Shown here one piece after another: positions 8,559 through 19,135 of a stretch of 64,000 nucleotides of DNA. The stretch lies in the NCBI RefSeq assembly GCF_011046485.1, contig NZ_CP049256.1, positions 868,001 to 932,000 of the forward strand. Direction: 5' to 3'. A model generated the notes under the pieces. That model made no database searches and had not been told where the DNA came from. It was given only the letters and a program-made list of their open reading frames with translations. Within the stretch, counting starts at the first letter, position 1. Every line of letters begins with the position of its first letter. This DNA is from Microbacterium sp. 4R-513 (lineage in GTDB: Bacteria; Actinomycetota; Actinomycetes; Actinomycetales; Microbacteriaceae). Position numbers and translations under genes: made by a program.

Positions 8559-9788
8559 TCAGTCCAGCACGGTCACCGTGAGCTGCGAGAGCGGCTCGGC
8601 GAGGGCGTTGAGCAGGTCCGTGAGGGCGCGCTTGTCGTCCTCCGAGAGCTCGCGGTAGTTCACGAAGCCCGACGCCAGGCTGCCGTGCTCGGCGAGCGCG
8701 GCCTCGAGGTCGCTGTAGCCGCCCTCGATGTGCGCCACGAGCGCCGCACCGTCGTCGCCCTTCGCCTTCGCGAGGTCTTCGACGAGCGAGAACGCCATCT
8801 TCGACCCCTCGACGTTCGCGGCGAAGTCCGACAGGTCGGTGCCCGACCACCAGTCCTCCTCGCCCGTGATCTTGCCGGTCGCAACCTCGTCGAGGAGCGC
8901 GATCGCACCGTTCGAGAGTCCCGCGACGCCCTGGTCCTCGAGGGTCGACTCGAAGTCCTCGGACTGGACGTAGTCGAAGAGCTCCTGCACATCGGCGATC
9001 AGCTGGTCGCCGTACGACGCCCGCTCCTCGGTGGTCGACGGGCCCCAGTCCTGCCACGCGGGCGTCTCGCCGTCGGCGTTGAGCGCATCCTGCGCCGGCA
9101 CCCAGAGGTCCTTCTCGATGCGGTGGAAGCCCGTCCAGTCGAGGCCCTCGGCGACGGCGTCCACCTCGCGATAGTCGATACGCGGGTCGAGGTCGCCGAG
9201 CGCCTCGGCGATCGGCTCGATCCGCTCGTAGTAGGCGCGCACCTGGGGGAACTGCGTGCGGGCGGTCTCGTCGTCGCCCGACTCGTACGCCGTGACGAAC
9301 TCGTCCACGGCCGGGACGAGCCGGCCGACCTGGTCCTTCACGAAGGCGGCGTAGAGGTCGACCGCCTGCTTCTTCTGCTCGGCGTCGTCGCCCTCAGCCG
9401 CGACGCGGTCGCCGGTGACGGTGAAGGCCGCCCGACCGACGCCGTCGCCGACCATGCCCGGCTTGCAGAGGGTGTAGTACTCTCCCGGCTGGGCGACGAC
9501 GGTGAGCGTGCGCGAAGCACCCGGCGCGATGTTCTCGGCCTCGCCGACGATACGCAGACCGTCCTCGGCGAGGAGGTAGAACTCCGTCACCTGGTCGCCG
9601 GCGTTGGTGACGTCGAACGCCAGCGTGCCGCTCGTGGCGGTGGCGGACGAGACGGCGCAGCCGTCGGCGGTCGACGAGACCATGATTGCGTCGGATGCCG
9701 CGACATCCGTCTTGGCGACGCACCCGGCCAGCGCCACCGAACCGGCGGCGACGAGGGCGAAGGCGCCGAGAAGGCGGGGGGCGGTCAT
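8559..9788 (-). CDS. efeO: EfeO iron-uptake lipoprotein (cupredoxin + M75 domains)
   Basis: A 409-residue lipoprotein. A lipobox (VALAGC) puts the mature cysteine near residue 23. The N-terminal ~120 residues form a cupredoxin-like domain (FDVTNAGDQVTEFYLL, PGEYYTLCKPGM) and the rest is the helical M75/EfeO domain with the HxxE motif FHRIEKDLW. EfeO captures iron periplasmically or extracellularly and passes it to the EfeU permease. The start at 9788 has AAGGAG 4 nt upstream and overlaps the efeU stop by 4 nt. A longer open frame running back through efeU is spurious. Confidence 0.93.
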   Translation of the reverse strand: MTAPRLLGAFALVAAGSVALAGCVAKTDVAASDAIMVSSTADGCAVSSATATSGTLAFDVTNAGDQVTEFYLLAEDGLRIVGEAENIAPGASRTLTVVAQPGEYYTLCKPGMVGDGVGRAAFTVTGDRVAAEGDDAEQKKQAVDLYAAFVKDQVGRLVPAVDEFVTAYESGDDETARTQFPQVRAYYERIEPIAEALGDLDPRIDYREVDAVAEGLDWTGFHRIEKDLWVPAQDALNADGETPAWQDWGPSTTEERASYGDQLIADVQELFDYVQSEDFESTLEDQGVAGLSNGAIALLDEVATGKITGEEDWWSGTDLSDFAANVEGSKMAFSLVEDLAKAKGDDGAALVAHIEGGYSDLEAALAEHGSLASGFVNYRELSEDDKRALTDLLNALAEPLSQLTVTVLD

Positions 9789-10756
9789 GCTGCTCCTTGC
9801 TGCGTCGACGGCTGGACGGCCGTGGCGAGCGTGGTCGTGGAAGGGCTGGTGGGCGAGGACGTGGTCTCGCGGGCGGGCTTGGGCGACCCCTGGCGGAGGC
9901 CCCTCAGCCACACGGCGCCGACGATGACGATGTAGAGGGTCCAGGCGATGACCTGCAGCCAGGTCATCGCCGGCATGAAGCCGACGGTGGCCTGCAGGAC
10001 GGTCGCGAGGGCGCTGCCCGGCGGGATGGCGCCCGAGACGTCGAAGGCCCAGCCGAACGGGAAGCCGGCGAGCCCGACGGCGACGGCGCCGGTCGCGGGG
10101 TCGGTGGGGGCGGCCGCCGTGAACGGACCGGGGAGGACGCCGGCCTCCTGCAGGTCGTGCACGGCGTAGGCGAGCACGCCGGCCGCGACGACGATGAGGA
10201 ACGCGCCGGTCCAGGTGAAGAAGAGGCGGAGGTTCAGCCGCAGTGCACCCCGGGCGAGGAGCCACCCGAGCACCGCCGCCACGAGGAGGCCGAGGAGCGC
10301 CCCGAACAGGGCCTGCGGGGCGTCGCCGAACGACTGCACCATCGACCACAGCAACAGGGTCGTCTCGATGCCCTCGCGCGCGACGGAGACGAAGCCGATG
10401 ACGACGATCGCCCAGAGGCCGCCGGTCGCGAGAGCGCGGTCGACGCCGCCCTCGAGCGACTTCTTCATCGTGCGCGCGGTGCGCTGCATCCAGAAGATCA
10501 TCCAGGTCACCATGCCGACGGCGACGAGGGATAGCAGGCCGCCGATGAGCTCCTGCGCCTCGAACGTGAGGGCGTAGGCGCCGAACGTCAGCACGGCGCC
10601 GATCGCGAGGGCGAGAGCCACGGCGAGACCCACGCCGGCCCAGAGCCGGGGGAGGACGTCGCGCCGACCGAGGCGCGCGAGGTAGGCGACGAGGATGCCC
10701 ACGACGAGCGCGGCTTCGAGGCCTTCGCGCAGGCCGATCAGGAAGGTGGCGAGCAA
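9785..10756 (-). CDS. efeU: EfeU / FTR1-family iron permease
   Basis: A 323-residue membrane protein with seven or so helices. It carries the two REGxE iron-binding motifs of FTR1 permeases: LREGLEAALVVGI in helix 1 (residues 9-13) and AREGIETTLLL near residue 125. It transports iron across the cytoplasmic membrane in partnership with EfeO and EfeB encoded downstream. The best family-consistent start (LATFLIGLREGLE) requires a TTG codon at 10756 with no clear Shine-Dalgarno, so initiation may be weak or leaderless. The C-terminal tail after the last helix is short and polar. A DtxR/IdeR-like box lies 84 bp upstream. Confidence 0.92.
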   Translation of the reverse strand: MLATFLIGLREGLEAALVVGILVAYLARLGRRDVLPRLWAGVGLAVALALAIGAVLTFGAYALTFEAQELIGGLLSLVAVGMVTWMIFWMQRTARTMKKSLEGGVDRALATGGLWAIVVIGFVSVAREGIETTLLLWSMVQSFGDAPQALFGALLGLLVAAVLGWLLARGALRLNLRLFFTWTGAFLIVVAAGVLAYAVHDLQEAGVLPGPFTAAAPTDPATGAVAVGLAGFPFGWAFDVSGAIPPGSALATVLQATVGFMPAMTWLQVIAWTLYIVIVGAVWLRGLRQGSPKPARETTSSPTSPSTTTLATAVQPSTQQGAA

Positions 10757-10839
10757 GAGGGGGATCCAGTTTCGAGCGGGGAGTGGGAACGTGCGCTCCG
10801 TCGCGCGCAGCGGCCGCCGTTCACTATCCGGCGAGGGAG

Positions 10840-10858
10840 TGAGGGTAGCCTTACCTTT
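10840..10858. promoter_or_regulatory. DtxR/IdeR-type iron box upstream of efeUOB
   Basis: The 19-bp sequence TGAGGGTAGCCTTACCTTT matches the DtxR/IdeR consensus (TTAGGTTAGSCTAACCTAA) at 14 of 19 positions, including the central TAGCCT. It sits 84-102 bp upstream of efeU in the 185-bp region divergent from the tetR gene. DtxR-family repressors bound to Fe(II) shut off iron import in actinobacteria, which fits this operon. Binding itself is inferred. Confidence 0.6.
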
Positions 10859-10868
10859 CCCACGATAG

Positions 10869-13262
<2,394 letters not shown>

Positions 13263-13265
13263 GTG

Positions 13266-13297
13266 GTCGCGCCGTCCTTTCGCGGGGGCGGCGCGAC
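13266..13297 (+). terminator. Stem-loop after the MFS exporter
   Basis: GTCGCGCCG and CGGCGCGAC form a 9-bp perfect stem with a 14-nt loop, starting 4 bp after the MFS stop codon. There is no T-tract, as is common in high-GC actinobacteria. Confidence 0.5.
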
Positions 13298-13380
13298 AGC
13301 CCGGCGGGAGCGGCATCCAATAGTGTGAAGGCACGCCGCGCCCGCTTCGTGGAGCGGCCCGGTTCGGCCGAGGGGGCGGC

Positions 13381-14049
13381 ATGCATACGGTGCTGCTGCG
13401 TCTCGTGCCGATCGCCATCGCGGTCGCCTTCAGCACGGTGCCGATCATGTCGGCGCTCGTCATCCTCCTCTCGCCCTACGGGGCGCGATCGGCGGTCCCG
13501 TTCCTGATCGGCTGGGTGTCGGGGATGTTCCTCGTCGCCCTGCTCATGACCGGCCTCTCCCAGTTCCTCCCCTCGTACCGGATCCCCCGGCGCACCGAGC
13601 AGCTCATCGGCTGGCTCGAGATCGCGGTCGGTGCGGCGATCATCCTCGCCGGCGCCTGGACGCTCCTTCGTGCGCGCAGACGGGCGCAGGCGACGATCCC
13701 CAAGTGGATGCAGTCGATCGAGAAGCTCGGCCCCTGGTCGTCGCTCGGCCTCGGGCTCGTGCTGAACATCCGCCCGAAGGGCCTGCTGCTCGCGATCGCG
13801 GCGGGTCTCGCGCTCCGCGCCGACACGCGAACGCCGACCGAGGTGGCCGTGGCGCTCGGCGTCTACACGCTCATCGGCTCGTCGACCGTCGTCATCCCGA
13901 TCGTGGCGTCCGTCGTCGCGCGCAAAGAGGTGCAGCCGCGCCTTGTCACGGCGCGTGAATGGCTTCTCGGCCACGGCGAAGTGCTGACAGGGGCCATCCT
14001 CCTGCTGGTCGGCGTCGTCGTCGTCGTGATCGGCATCCAGCGGCTCTGA
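13381..14049 (+). CDS. GAP-family (Sap / sulfolipid-1-addressing-like) membrane protein
   Basis: A 222-residue protein with six predicted membrane helices in a LysE-like arrangement. It resembles the GAP family, whose mycobacterial members help move glycopeptidolipids or sulfolipids to the surface: an N-terminal helix with FSTVPIMSALVILLSP, a central polar loop around residues 95-120, and a conserved NIRPKGLLLAIAAG. GAGGGGG precedes the ATG. It stands alone between the exporter and the molybdoenzyme, and its cargo here is unknown. Confidence 0.75.
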   Translation: MHTVLLRLVPIAIAVAFSTVPIMSALVILLSPYGARSAVPFLIGWVSGMFLVALLMTGLSQFLPSYRIPRRTEQLIGWLEIAVGAAIILAGAWTLLRARRRAQATIPKWMQSIEKLGPWSSLGLGLVLNIRPKGLLLAIAAGLALRADTRTPTEVAVALGVYTLIGSSTVVIPIVASVVARKEVQPRLVTAREWLLGHGEVLTGAILLLVGVVVVVIGIQRL

Positions 14050-14144
14050 CACCCCTCGGAAGGCGACGCGCGCATCTCTGCGTCGTCGACGGCCGCTCGT
14101 CAAGGGCCTCCCGGATGCGCCCGCGGCGGACCGACCATGGCGGC

Positions 14145-16511
14145 ATGATCCAGCAGGACAGCTCGACGGGGGAAGCGGGCACCGACCGGGTGCGCGACGT
14201 CTGGGGCGGACGGACGCCGCACGCTCGCGGCGAGGCGTGGCCGGATCGCCTCGATCTGGCGCTCGCCGAGGGGCTCGCCGAGAGCGATGTGGACACGTGG
14301 GTGAAGTCGGCCTGCGTGCTCTGCAGCAACGGGTGCGGATGCGACATCGCCGTCAAGGACGGCCGCATGGTCGGAATCCGCGGGCGGACGGATGACCCGA
14401 TAAACCGAGGGCGCCTGGGTCCGAAGGGGCTGTTCGCGAGCTGGCAGGGGATGGATGCCAAGGACCGCCTGACGACGCCGCTCATCCGTCGCGGCGCCGA
14501 GCTGGTCCCCGCGACGTGGGACGAGGCGATGCAGGCCATCGTCGAGCGCAGCCGCGCGCTCCTCGACGAAGTCGGTCCTCTGAGCCACGGCTTCTACACG
14601 AGCGGCCAGCTGTTCCTCGAGGAGTACTACGCGCTCGCGGTGATCGGGAAGGCCGGCATCGGCACCCCGCATATGGACGGCAACACGCGGTTGTGCACCG
14701 CGACGGCCGCCGCGGCGCTCAAGGAGACGTTCGGCGCCGATGGGCAGCCCGCCTGCTACGAGGACGTCGAGGAGTGCGACGCGCTCTTCCTTTACGGGCA
14801 CAACGTCGCCGCGACGCAGACCGTGCTGTGGGCGCGGATCCTCGACCGGCTCGAAGGCCCCGAGCCGCCGCTGCTGGTGGTTGTGGATCCGCGCCGGACG
14901 CCCGTCGCCGAGCGCGCGACCGTGCACCTGCCGGTCCGCCCCGGCACCAACCTGGCGCTCATGTACGCGCTCATCCGCGAAGTGCTGCTCCAGGGATGGG
15001 CCGACGAGGACTTCATCGCCCAGCACACGATGGGCCTCGACGAGCTCCCCGAGCACATCGCCGAGTGGACGCCGGAGCGCGCGGCGGAGGAGTGCGGGGT
15101 CGAGGCATCCGACATCCGCGAAGCAGCTCGGATCTTCGGCACATCCGAGCGCGTCCTGTCGACGGTGCTGCAGGGCTTCTATCAATCGGCGCAGGCCACG
15201 GCGTCGTCGTGTCAGGTGAACAACCTGCATCTGCTGCGCGGCATGATCGGGCGGCCCGGGTGCGGCATCCTCCAGATGAACGGCCAGCCGACGGCGCAGA
15301 ACAACCGCGAGTGCGGCGCGGACGGCGACCTTCCCGGCTTCCGCAACTGGGACAACCCGGAGCATGTCGAGCAGCTCGCGGAGCTGTGGGGCGTGGATCC
15401 GCTCGTCATCCCGCACTGGGCCGAGCCGACGCACGCCATGCAGCTCTTCCGATACGTCGAGCAGGGGTCGATCCGCTTCCTCTGGATCTCGGCGACCAAT
15501 CCGGCCGTGTCGCTCCCTCAGCTCCCCCGCATCCGCGAGCTGCTCGGCACGACCGACGCGTTCATCGTCGTGCAGGACCTCTACCTGACCGAGACCGCCG
15601 CGCTCGCCGACGTCGTGCTCCCCGCCGCGGGCTGGGGCGAGAAGACCGGCACCTTCACCAACACGACCCGCACGGTGCATCTCTCCGAGAAGGCAGTCGA
15701 ACCGCCCGGCGAGGCCCGCGCCGACCTCGACATCTTCCTCGACTACGCCCGCCGCATGGACTTCCGCCGCCTCGACGGCAGCCCCCTCATCCAGTGGCAG
15801 GACCCGGAGGACGTCTACCGGGCGTGGCAGGAGTGCTCGCGCGGCCGCCCCTGCGACTACACGGGCATCTCGTACGACGACCTGCGGCGTGAGAGCGGCA
15901 TCCGCTGGCCGCGGCGGGAGGGCCAGACCGAGAGCATCGACCGCCTGTACGCCGACGCCGAGTTCTCGACGCGGGCCGATTACTGCGAGACCTTCGGCCA
16001 CGACCTCCTGACGGGGGCAGGCGTCGAGGTCGAGCCGTACAAGGCGGCGCGCCCCGACGGCCGCGCATTCCTCAAATCGGCGAAATACGTCGGCCCGCAC
16101 GAGCCGCCGGACGACGAATACCCGCTCGGCTTCACGACGGGACGGTCGGTGTACCACTTCCACACGCGCACGAAGACGGGCCGCACGCGTCAGCTCCGGG
16201 ATGCCGCGCCTTCCGTGTGGGTGGAGCTTTCGCAGACGGATGCCGAAGCCCACGGCATCGCGGACGGCGACGTCGTCGAGGTCAGCTCGCGACGGGGGCG
16301 GCTCGTCGCCCCGGCGCGCGTCACCGCGATCCGCCCCGGCGCTGTCTTCGCGCCGTTCCACTACGGGTACTGGGATGCCCCTCCCGGCGCCGAGAAGCGG
16401 CGCCCGACGGCCGCCAACGAGCTCACGATCACCGAGTGGGATCCGGTCTCCAAGCAGCCGGTCTTCAAGGCCGCGGCTGTGCGGGTGAAGCGTCTGGGAG
16501 GTGCGGAATGA
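14145..16511 (+). CDS. Molybdopterin oxidoreductase with N-terminal 4Fe-4S site (assimilatory nitrate reductase-like)
   Basis: A 788-residue member of the DMSO-reductase family. An Fe4S4-type motif lies near residue 50 (SACVLCSNGCGCDIAV: C-x2-C-x3-C, with a further Cys two residues on). The bis-MGD domain follows (GFYTSGQLFLEEYY, HMDGNTRLCTATA, QPTAQNNRECGADGD), then a C-terminal molydopterin dinucleotide-binding domain (TTGRSVYHFHTRTKTGRTRQ). There is no Tat signal, so it is cytoplasmic, as in assimilatory nitrate reductases. No nitrite reductase, nitrate transporter or electron-transfer subunit is nearby, so the substrate is uncertain. The start ATG lacks a clear ribosome-binding site. Its stop overlaps the next gene. 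Confidence 0.82.
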   Translation: MIQQDSSTGEAGTDRVRDVWGGRTPHARGEAWPDRLDLALAEGLAESDVDTWVKSACVLCSNGCGCDIAVKDGRMVGIRGRTDDPINRGRLGPKGLFASWQGMDAKDRLTTPLIRRGAELVPATWDEAMQAIVERSRALLDEVGPLSHGFYTSGQLFLEEYYALAVIGKAGIGTPHMDGNTRLCTATAAAALKETFGADGQPACYEDVEECDALFLYGHNVAATQTVLWARILDRLEGPEPPLLVVVDPRRTPVAERATVHLPVRPGTNLALMYALIREVLLQGWADEDFIAQHTMGLDELPEHIAEWTPERAAEECGVEASDIREAARIFGTSERVLSTVLQGFYQSAQATASSCQVNNLHLLRGMIGRPGCGILQMNGQPTAQNNRECGADGDLPGFRNWDNPEHVEQLAELWGVDPLVIPHWAEPTHAMQLFRYVEQGSIRFLWISATNPAVSLPQLPRIRELLGTTDAFIVVQDLYLTETAALADVVLPAAGWGEKTGTFTNTTRTVHLSEKAVEPPGEARADLDIFLDYARRMDFRRLDGSPLIQWQDPEDVYRAWQECSRGRPCDYTGISYDDLRRESGIRWPRREGQTESIDRLYADAEFSTRADYCETFGHDLLTGAGVEVEPYKAARPDGRAFLKSAKYVGPHEPPDDEYPLGFTTGRSVYHFHTRTKTGRTRQLRDAAPSVWVELSQTDAEAHGIADGDVVEVSSRRGRLVAPARVTAIRPGAVFAPFHYGYWDAPPGAEKRRPTAANELTITEWDPVSKQPVFKAAAVRVKRLGGAE

Positions 16512-16966
16512 ACCTTCCGGTGTACCTGTCGCTGCTCTCGCAGTCGGAGAAGACCCTCGCGGACTCCTTCCGGGTGGTCGCCGAGGCGCATGGCGACGAG
16601 CCCGACATCCACTTCCTCTGCATGTCGCTGGCCGACCAGTGCGAAGAGCACCAGGCGAAGCTCCAGCCGGTGATCGAGCGGTACGGCGAGGGATCCGACG
16701 ACGAGCCCGAGCGTCTGCACGCGGCGGGCGTGGGCGAGGCTCGCACCGGTCCGCTGGGAATGCTCCGCGACCTGCAGGACCTCTACCTGCTCGCCAGCCT
16801 GACCGACATCACCTGGATCGCCGTGGAACAGGCGGGGCAGGCGCTGCGCGATCGCGAGCTGCTGGAGGTCGTGTCCGCGTGCGACAAGCAGACGGCCGTC
16901 CAGCTGCGCTGGCTGAAGACCCGGATGAAGCACGCGGCACCGCAGGTGCTGATCGCTGCAAGCTGA
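16508..16966 (+). CDS. Small all-helical protein coupled to the molybdoenzyme
   Basis: A 152-residue protein predicted to form four long helices, resembling a ferritin-like or helical-bundle fold: SLADQCEEHQAKLQPVIERY in helix 2 and DKQTAVQLRWLKTRMK in helix 4. Its ATG overlaps the molybdoenzyme stop by 4 nt and has GGGAGG 6 nt upstream, so it is made in step with that enzyme. I do not recognise a named family. Candidate roles are a dedicated chaperone or accessory subunit, or a stand-alone ferritin-like protein; the scattered His/Glu residues do not form an obvious di-iron pair. Confidence 0.65.
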   Translation: MNLPVYLSLLSQSEKTLADSFRVVAEAHGDEPDIHFLCMSLADQCEEHQAKLQPVIERYGEGSDDEPERLHAAGVGEARTGPLGMLRDLQDLYLLASLTDITWIAVEQAGQALRDRELLEVVSACDKQTAVQLRWLKTRMKHAAPQVLIAAS

Positions 16967-16994
16967 CGCCGCGTCCCGCTCGCCGGGCAAAGAG

Positions 16995-17026
16995 AATCGC
17001 CCTGCGCCGATCGGCGCAGGGCGATT
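16995..17026. terminator. Perfect 32-bp palindrome, bidirectional terminator
   Basis: The arm AATCGCCCTGCGCCGA is followed directly by its exact complement, making a 16-bp stem with no spacer (about 4 nt would loop). It lies between the stops of two convergent genes, 28 bp past one and 10 bp past the other. The AA...TT ends give a short U-run on both transcripts, as expected for a two-way terminator. Confidence 0.85.
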
Positions 17027-17035
17027 GCTCAGGAC

Positions 17036-17206
17036 TTACTTGAAGGCGTCCTTGACGTTCTCGCCAGCCTGCTTCAGGTTGGCCTTCGTCTGGTCGGCCT
17101 GACCCTCAGCCTCGAGGCGCTCGTTGTCCGTAGCGTCGCCGACGGCTTCCTTGGCCTTGCCGCCCGCCTTCTCAGCGGTGTTCTTGATCTTGTCGTCGAG
17201 TCCCAT
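17036..17206 (-). CDS. CsbD-family stress-associated protein
   Basis: A 56-residue, highly charged, glycine-poor helical protein with the CsbD pattern: MGLDDKIKNTAEKAGGKAKEAVGDAT, then ERLEAEGQADQTKANLKQAGENVKDAF. CsbD proteins are abundant general-stress proteins of unknown biochemical role. The start at 17206 is preferred because AAGGAG lies 5 nt upstream; a longer frame from 17248 has none. It is transcribed alone and ends at the palindromic terminator. Confidence 0.9.
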   Translation of the reverse strand: MGLDDKIKNTAEKAGGKAKEAVGDATDNERLEAEGQADQTKANLKQAGENVKDAFK

Positions 17207-17322
17207 GTCGTCTCCTTGATCTCGATCGGTTTGACCGGCTGATTCCACGGTAGGAGTCTGTTCGCCACACGGCCTGGGGTTGCGCGAAGGCTCATCTTGG
17301 GGTACCGCGGCGCGGCGACGGC

Positions 17323-17949
17323 CTACCAGGTGGACACGTACTCCGAGAGGCCCTGCGCGGCCGAGTGCTCGATGAGCGGGAGCCCACGGCTGACCGCCTG
17401 GTCGATCCGATCACGCACGGCGCCGTCGCGCAGCACGGGGCCGTCGAAGTCGCTCGTGCTCGCATAGACGCCGAGCGGGAGCGTGAGCGACTGGAAGAAG
17501 CCGAACAGCGGACGCAGCTGGTGCTCGATGATGAGCGCGTGCCGCTCGCCGCCTCCCGTTGCGGCGAGGAGCACCGGCTGACCGATGAGGGCGTACTGCT
17601 CGACGAAGTCGAACAGGTGCTTGAAGAGCCCGGTGAACGAAGCCCGATAGACGGGACTCGCGACGACCAGCAGATCGGCGGTCTCGATGAGCCGGAGGGC
17701 TTCCCGCACGTCCGCGGGAAGCTCCTCACGCGTCAGTGCCCCCGCGAACCGCGGCCCGATCTTGGCGATCTCGATGAGGCGCGTCTCGATCGGCACGTGC
17801 TCGGCGACCGTGTCGAGGATGGCGCGGACGAGCGCAGTGGTCTTGCTCGGTTCCTGCAGCGACCCCGAGACGCCGACGACCCGGAGCGGCCGTCGCAGCG
17901 GGACGGGGCTGTCGCTGCGGGTGGGGATCAGAGCCGGCGTCGTGGTCAT
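17323..17949 (-). CDS. NADPH-dependent FMN reductase-family flavoprotein
   Basis: A 208-residue flavodoxin-like reductase. VVGVSGSLQEPSKTTAL near residues 23-40 binds FMN phosphate, and VVASPVYRASFTGLFKHLFDF near 110-130 is the FMN/dimer segment of the NADPH-dependent FMN reductase (MsuE/SsuE-like) group. Such enzymes supply reduced flavin to two-component monooxygenases or reduce quinones; no partner is adjacent. The start at 17949 is supported by a TACCGT element exactly 6 nt upstream, implying a leaderless transcript. Confidence 0.85.
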   Translation of the reverse strand: MTTTPALIPTRSDSPVPLRRPLRVVGVSGSLQEPSKTTALVRAILDTVAEHVPIETRLIEIAKIGPRFAGALTREELPADVREALRLIETADLLVVASPVYRASFTGLFKHLFDFVEQYALIGQPVLLAATGGGERHALIIEHQLRPLFGFFQSLTLPLGVYASTSDFDGPVLRDGAVRDRIDQAVSRGLPLIEHSAAQGLSEYVSTW

Positions 17950-17955
17950 GCACCG

Positions 17956-17961
17956 ACGGTA
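17956..17961 (-). promoter_or_regulatory. -10 element of a leaderless promoter (FMN reductase)
   Basis: TACCGT on the minus strand is separated by 6 nt from the ATG at 17949, and there is no Shine-Dalgarno. The geometry is identical to six other genes in this window. Confidence 0.5.
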
Positions 17962-18112
17962 GGTCGGGGCAGGGCGGCCGCGCCCTGCAGATCGACACAC
18001 GCCGTCATGCGCGCACACGCCGCGTAATCGTGCGGTGCCGCGCCTCCACCTGTCCGAGCGCCGTTAGCGTGGCGGGAGGCCGTGTCCGGCATCCGCTCCC
18101 GAAAGGCACTCC

Positions 18113-19126
18113 ATGAAAGCTGTCACGTACTCCTCCCGCGGCGCCTCCGACGTGCTGACCGTCATCGACCGCGACGAGCCGCACCCGGGCGCCGGCGAGG
18201 TGCGCGTGCGGATCCACGTGTCGGCGGTCAATCCGACCGACTGGAAGGCGCGGCGCAGCGGCGGGGCGCTCGACCAGCCGCAGGTCCCCAACCAGGACGG
18301 CGCGGGCGTCATCGACGAGGTGGGCGAGGGCGTGGAAGATCTGCGCCCGGGCGACCGCGTCTGGGTGTGGGATGCCGCGTACCGCCGCCCCGACGGAACG
18401 GCCCAGGAGCTCGTAGTGCTGCCGCGACGCCAGGTCGTCGTGCTGCCCGAGACCGCGAGCTTCGACCTCGGCGCCTCGCTCGGCATCCCGGCCCTCACAG
18501 CCCACCACGCGCTCGCGGCGAGCGCGCAGGGCCCGTCCGAGCTCGCGGCGGGCTCGCTCGCCGGTCGCACGGTCCTCGTCGCGGGAGGCGCCGGTGCCGT
18601 CGGGCACGCCGCCATCCAGCTCGCCGTGTGGGCCGGGGCGACCGTCATCGCGACGGTCAGCAGCCCCGAGAAGGGCGCGCTCGCGCGCGCCGCCGGAGCC
18701 CACCACGTCGTCGACTACACGGCATCCGATGCCGCCGCCCAGATCTCGGCGCTCGCCCCGCGCGGCGTCGACATCGTCGCCGAGGTCAACGTCGCCGCCA
18801 ACGCGGCGCTCGATGCGGAGGTCGTGGGCGTGAACGCCGTCGTCGCCTCGTACGCCGATGCCCCTGGCGCTGACGACGTGTCGATCCCGATCCGCCCCAG
18901 CATGGCCAAGAACATCCGCTGGCAGTTCCTCTTGACCTACACGATCACCGACGAGCAGAAGGATGCCGCGGTGCGGGCGGTGGCTGCGGCCGTCGCCGAC
19001 GGAGCCCTCCCCGTCGGCGAGGAGCACGGCCTCCCGATCGCGCGCTACGCGCTCGCCGAGACCGCCCAGGCGCACGACGCCGTGGAGGGCGGCTTCGTCG
19101 GCAAGGTCCTCATCGACGTCGTGTGA
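18113..19126 (+). CDS. NADPH:quinone reductase-type (zinc-independent MDR) oxidoreductase
   Basis: A 337-residue medium-chain reductase. The N-terminal GroES-like domain has EVRVRIHVSAVNPTDWKAR and the conserved NQDGAGVIDEVGEGV. The Rossmann domain has VLVAGGAGAVGHAAIQLA near residues 160-178. Zinc-ligand cysteines are absent, as in quinone oxidoreductase/zeta-crystallin-type enzymes, which reduce quinones or enones with NADPH. GAAAGG precedes the ATG. It is divergent from the FMN reductase, and both may serve redox detoxification. Confidence 0.87.
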   Translation: MKAVTYSSRGASDVLTVIDRDEPHPGAGEVRVRIHVSAVNPTDWKARRSGGALDQPQVPNQDGAGVIDEVGEGVEDLRPGDRVWVWDAAYRRPDGTAQELVVLPRRQVVVLPETASFDLGASLGIPALTAHHALAASAQGPSELAAGSLAGRTVLVAGGAGAVGHAAIQLAVWAGATVIATVSSPEKGALARAAGAHHVVDYTASDAAAQISALAPRGVDIVAEVNVAANAALDAEVVGVNAVVASYADAPGADDVSIPIRPSMAKNIRWQFLLTYTITDEQKDAAVRAVAAAVADGALPVGEEHGLPIARYALAETAQAHDAVEGGFVGKVLIDVV

Positions 19127-19135
19127 CGCGCCCGC

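Noticed and set aside
7232-10756. A stand-alone Dyp peroxidase for lignin or dye oxidation
   Set aside because: The gene sits in a tight efeU-efeO-efeB operon with a Tat signal, which fits EfeB.
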